Positions 63,456-64,000 of a stretch of 64,000 nt of DNA are shown piece by piece (positions within the stretch are counted from its first letter, which is position 1; every line of letters begins with the position of its first letter). Source of the DNA: Synechococcus sp. AG-673-B04 (GTDB lineage Bacteria > Cyanobacteriota > Cyanobacteriia > PCC-6307 > Cyanobiaceae); the NCBI GenBank assembly GCA_003211235.1, contig QCTG01000001.1:40001-104000 (forward strand), written 5' to 3'. Both the position numbers and the translations under genes were made by a program. The notes beneath the pieces were generated by a model. It was not told the origin of the DNA. It ran no database searches and saw nothing but the letters and a program-made list of their open reading frames with translations.

Positions 63456-64000
63456 TTCCGCCCGGACCCCTGAGTCCAGGAGCAAAAGCAACCGACCCCG
63501 GGCGATCCGTCGTCTGGTGATTTGGTATCGGCGCAACGCCTCTGTAACAAGTCTTGTGGACAGCGCCACAACCTCGGCCAGCGCAGCCACGAGCGTTGCG
63601 GAAACCGTTGTGACCGGTGCCGGGAGTGTTGCCAGCCAGGTTTTGCAACCACTGGTGTTTGATCCACTGCGTCGTCTCCAAGGCGGAGATGAGCAGAGCG
63701 AAATTAACGATGCCGACCGGCTCTGGATGGCTGTGGACGGAATGGGTGGCGACCACGCACCAGGGCCGATCCTGGATGGATGTCTGCAGGCCATTGATCG
63801 GCTGCCGCTGAAGGTGCGCTTCGTGGGAGAGCGGGAGCGCGTGCTCGCAGCAGCAGATCAACTTGATCTGCGAGACAGGCTTGAAGCAGCCCAGTCCGCA
63901 GGTCATCTCGATCTGGTGGGGAGCGGTCCCTCGATCGGGATGGATGACGAAGCCACCGCCGTTCGTCGCAAGCGTGACGCCAGCATCAACCTGGCGATGG
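63436..64000 (+). CDS. plsX: Phosphate acyltransferase PlsX (5' part, runs off window)
   Basis: Makes acyl-phosphate from acyl-ACP for phospholipid synthesis. The family start is recognisable at about residue 100 (LWMAVDGMGGDHAPGPILDGCLQAI, then VRFVGERERVLAAA). The frame is open back to TTG 63436, overlapping rpaB by 20 bases, which gives an N-terminal extension of about 97 residues absent from E. coli PlsX (it includes IRRLVIWYRRNASVT and a Ser/Ala/Thr/Val-rich helix). The true start may be further downstream. Incomplete at 64000. Confidence 0.88.
   Translation, partial: MLPKDPDSARTPESRSKSNRPRAIRRLVIWYRRNASVTSLVDSATTSASAATSVAETVVTGAGSVASQVLQPLVFDPLRRLQGGDEQSEINDADRLWMAVDGMGGDHAPGPILDGCLQAIDRLPLKVRFVGERERVLAAADQLDLRDRLEAAQSAGHLDLVGSGPSIGMDDEATAVRRKRDASINLAM

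Noticed and set aside
1-64000. CRISPR arrays, insertion sequences, prophage or integrase genes
   Set aside because: Read for repeats, transposase and integrase motifs; none found, including at the edges of the AT-rich segment.

Overview
The window is a stretch of chromosome from a marine picocyanobacterium, most likely a Synechococcus of the oceanic 5.1 type. The evidence is photosynthesis genes (psbU, a stand-alone psbD, ycf3, ycf33, ndhO, a Crr7-like gene, a probable petL), carotenoid and tetrapyrrole genes (crtQ/zds, hemD), the response regulators RpaA and RpaB, an SLH-type porin, very tight gene packing with many 1-20 bp overlaps, and several cyanobacteria-only conserved families. There are no rRNA genes, insertion sequences, prophage genes or CRISPR arrays. 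One tRNA gene (Asn, GTT) is present.

Layout. 1-12.2 kb is housekeeping: a TolC-like efflux protein cut by the window edge, a cyanobacterial radical-SAM-like FeS protein, uppP, a DUF3120 protein, psbU with a clear terminator, nadB, a VKOR-thioredoxin disulfide-forming enzyme, rimO, an MFS exporter, a 30-residue PetL-like peptide, a DUF4346 protein and a FemAB-like acyltransferase. 12.2-12.7 kb is an AT-rich gene for a small RTX calcium-binding protein. 12.8-26.6 kb returns to core genes: a RibD-type reductase with an apparent frameshift in a run of nine G, a two-domain PTPS/QueD protein, aroK, a Crr7-like gene, a GST, ycf33, rbfA, a GH3 hexosaminidase, a GT2-TPR protein, hemD, zds, an A-type FeS carrier, an LpxB-like protein and a TIGR01777 epimerase.

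26.6-39.5 kb is the most distinctive segment. It is clearly more AT-rich than its surroundings, has two long non-coding gaps, and almost every product is exported or in the outer membrane. It holds a Tat-exported GMC (cholesterol-oxidase-like) oxidoreductase, a DUF2808-like exported protein, an unusual porin with an internal LysM domain and no SLH domain, an exported SRPBCC protein, an exported SMP-30-type lactonase, and a 1695-residue RTX multicopper oxidase split by a large insertion. I infer a horizontally acquired cassette for cell-surface oxidation and uptake of some organic or metal substrate. Its substrate cannot be read from sequence.

39.6-53.4 kb begins with ndhO, then a GT39-type membrane transferase, a J-domain protein, a cysteine synthase and the SLH porin, whose ribosome-binding site matches the binding motif of the small RNA Yfr1. 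A block of large membrane proteins follows: three DUF2079 paralogues, another GT39 protein and two unidentified multi-spanning proteins. A short minus-strand transcription unit encoding a 17-residue peptide, with strong ribosome-binding site and terminator, lies among them. 53.4-64 kb carries psbD, a UPF0367 gene, an ABC ATPase, tRNA-Asn, rpaA, the tight holB-tmk-copper ATPase group, ycf3, radA, rpaB and the start of plsX.

Functional threads: photosystem and NDH-1 upkeep (psbU, psbD, ycf3, ndhO, crr7, petL), light and clock response regulators (rpaA, rpaB), envelope and surface chemistry (porins, RTX proteins, DUF2079/GT39 proteins, uppP), and copper handling (P1B ATPase and the secreted multicopper oxidase).
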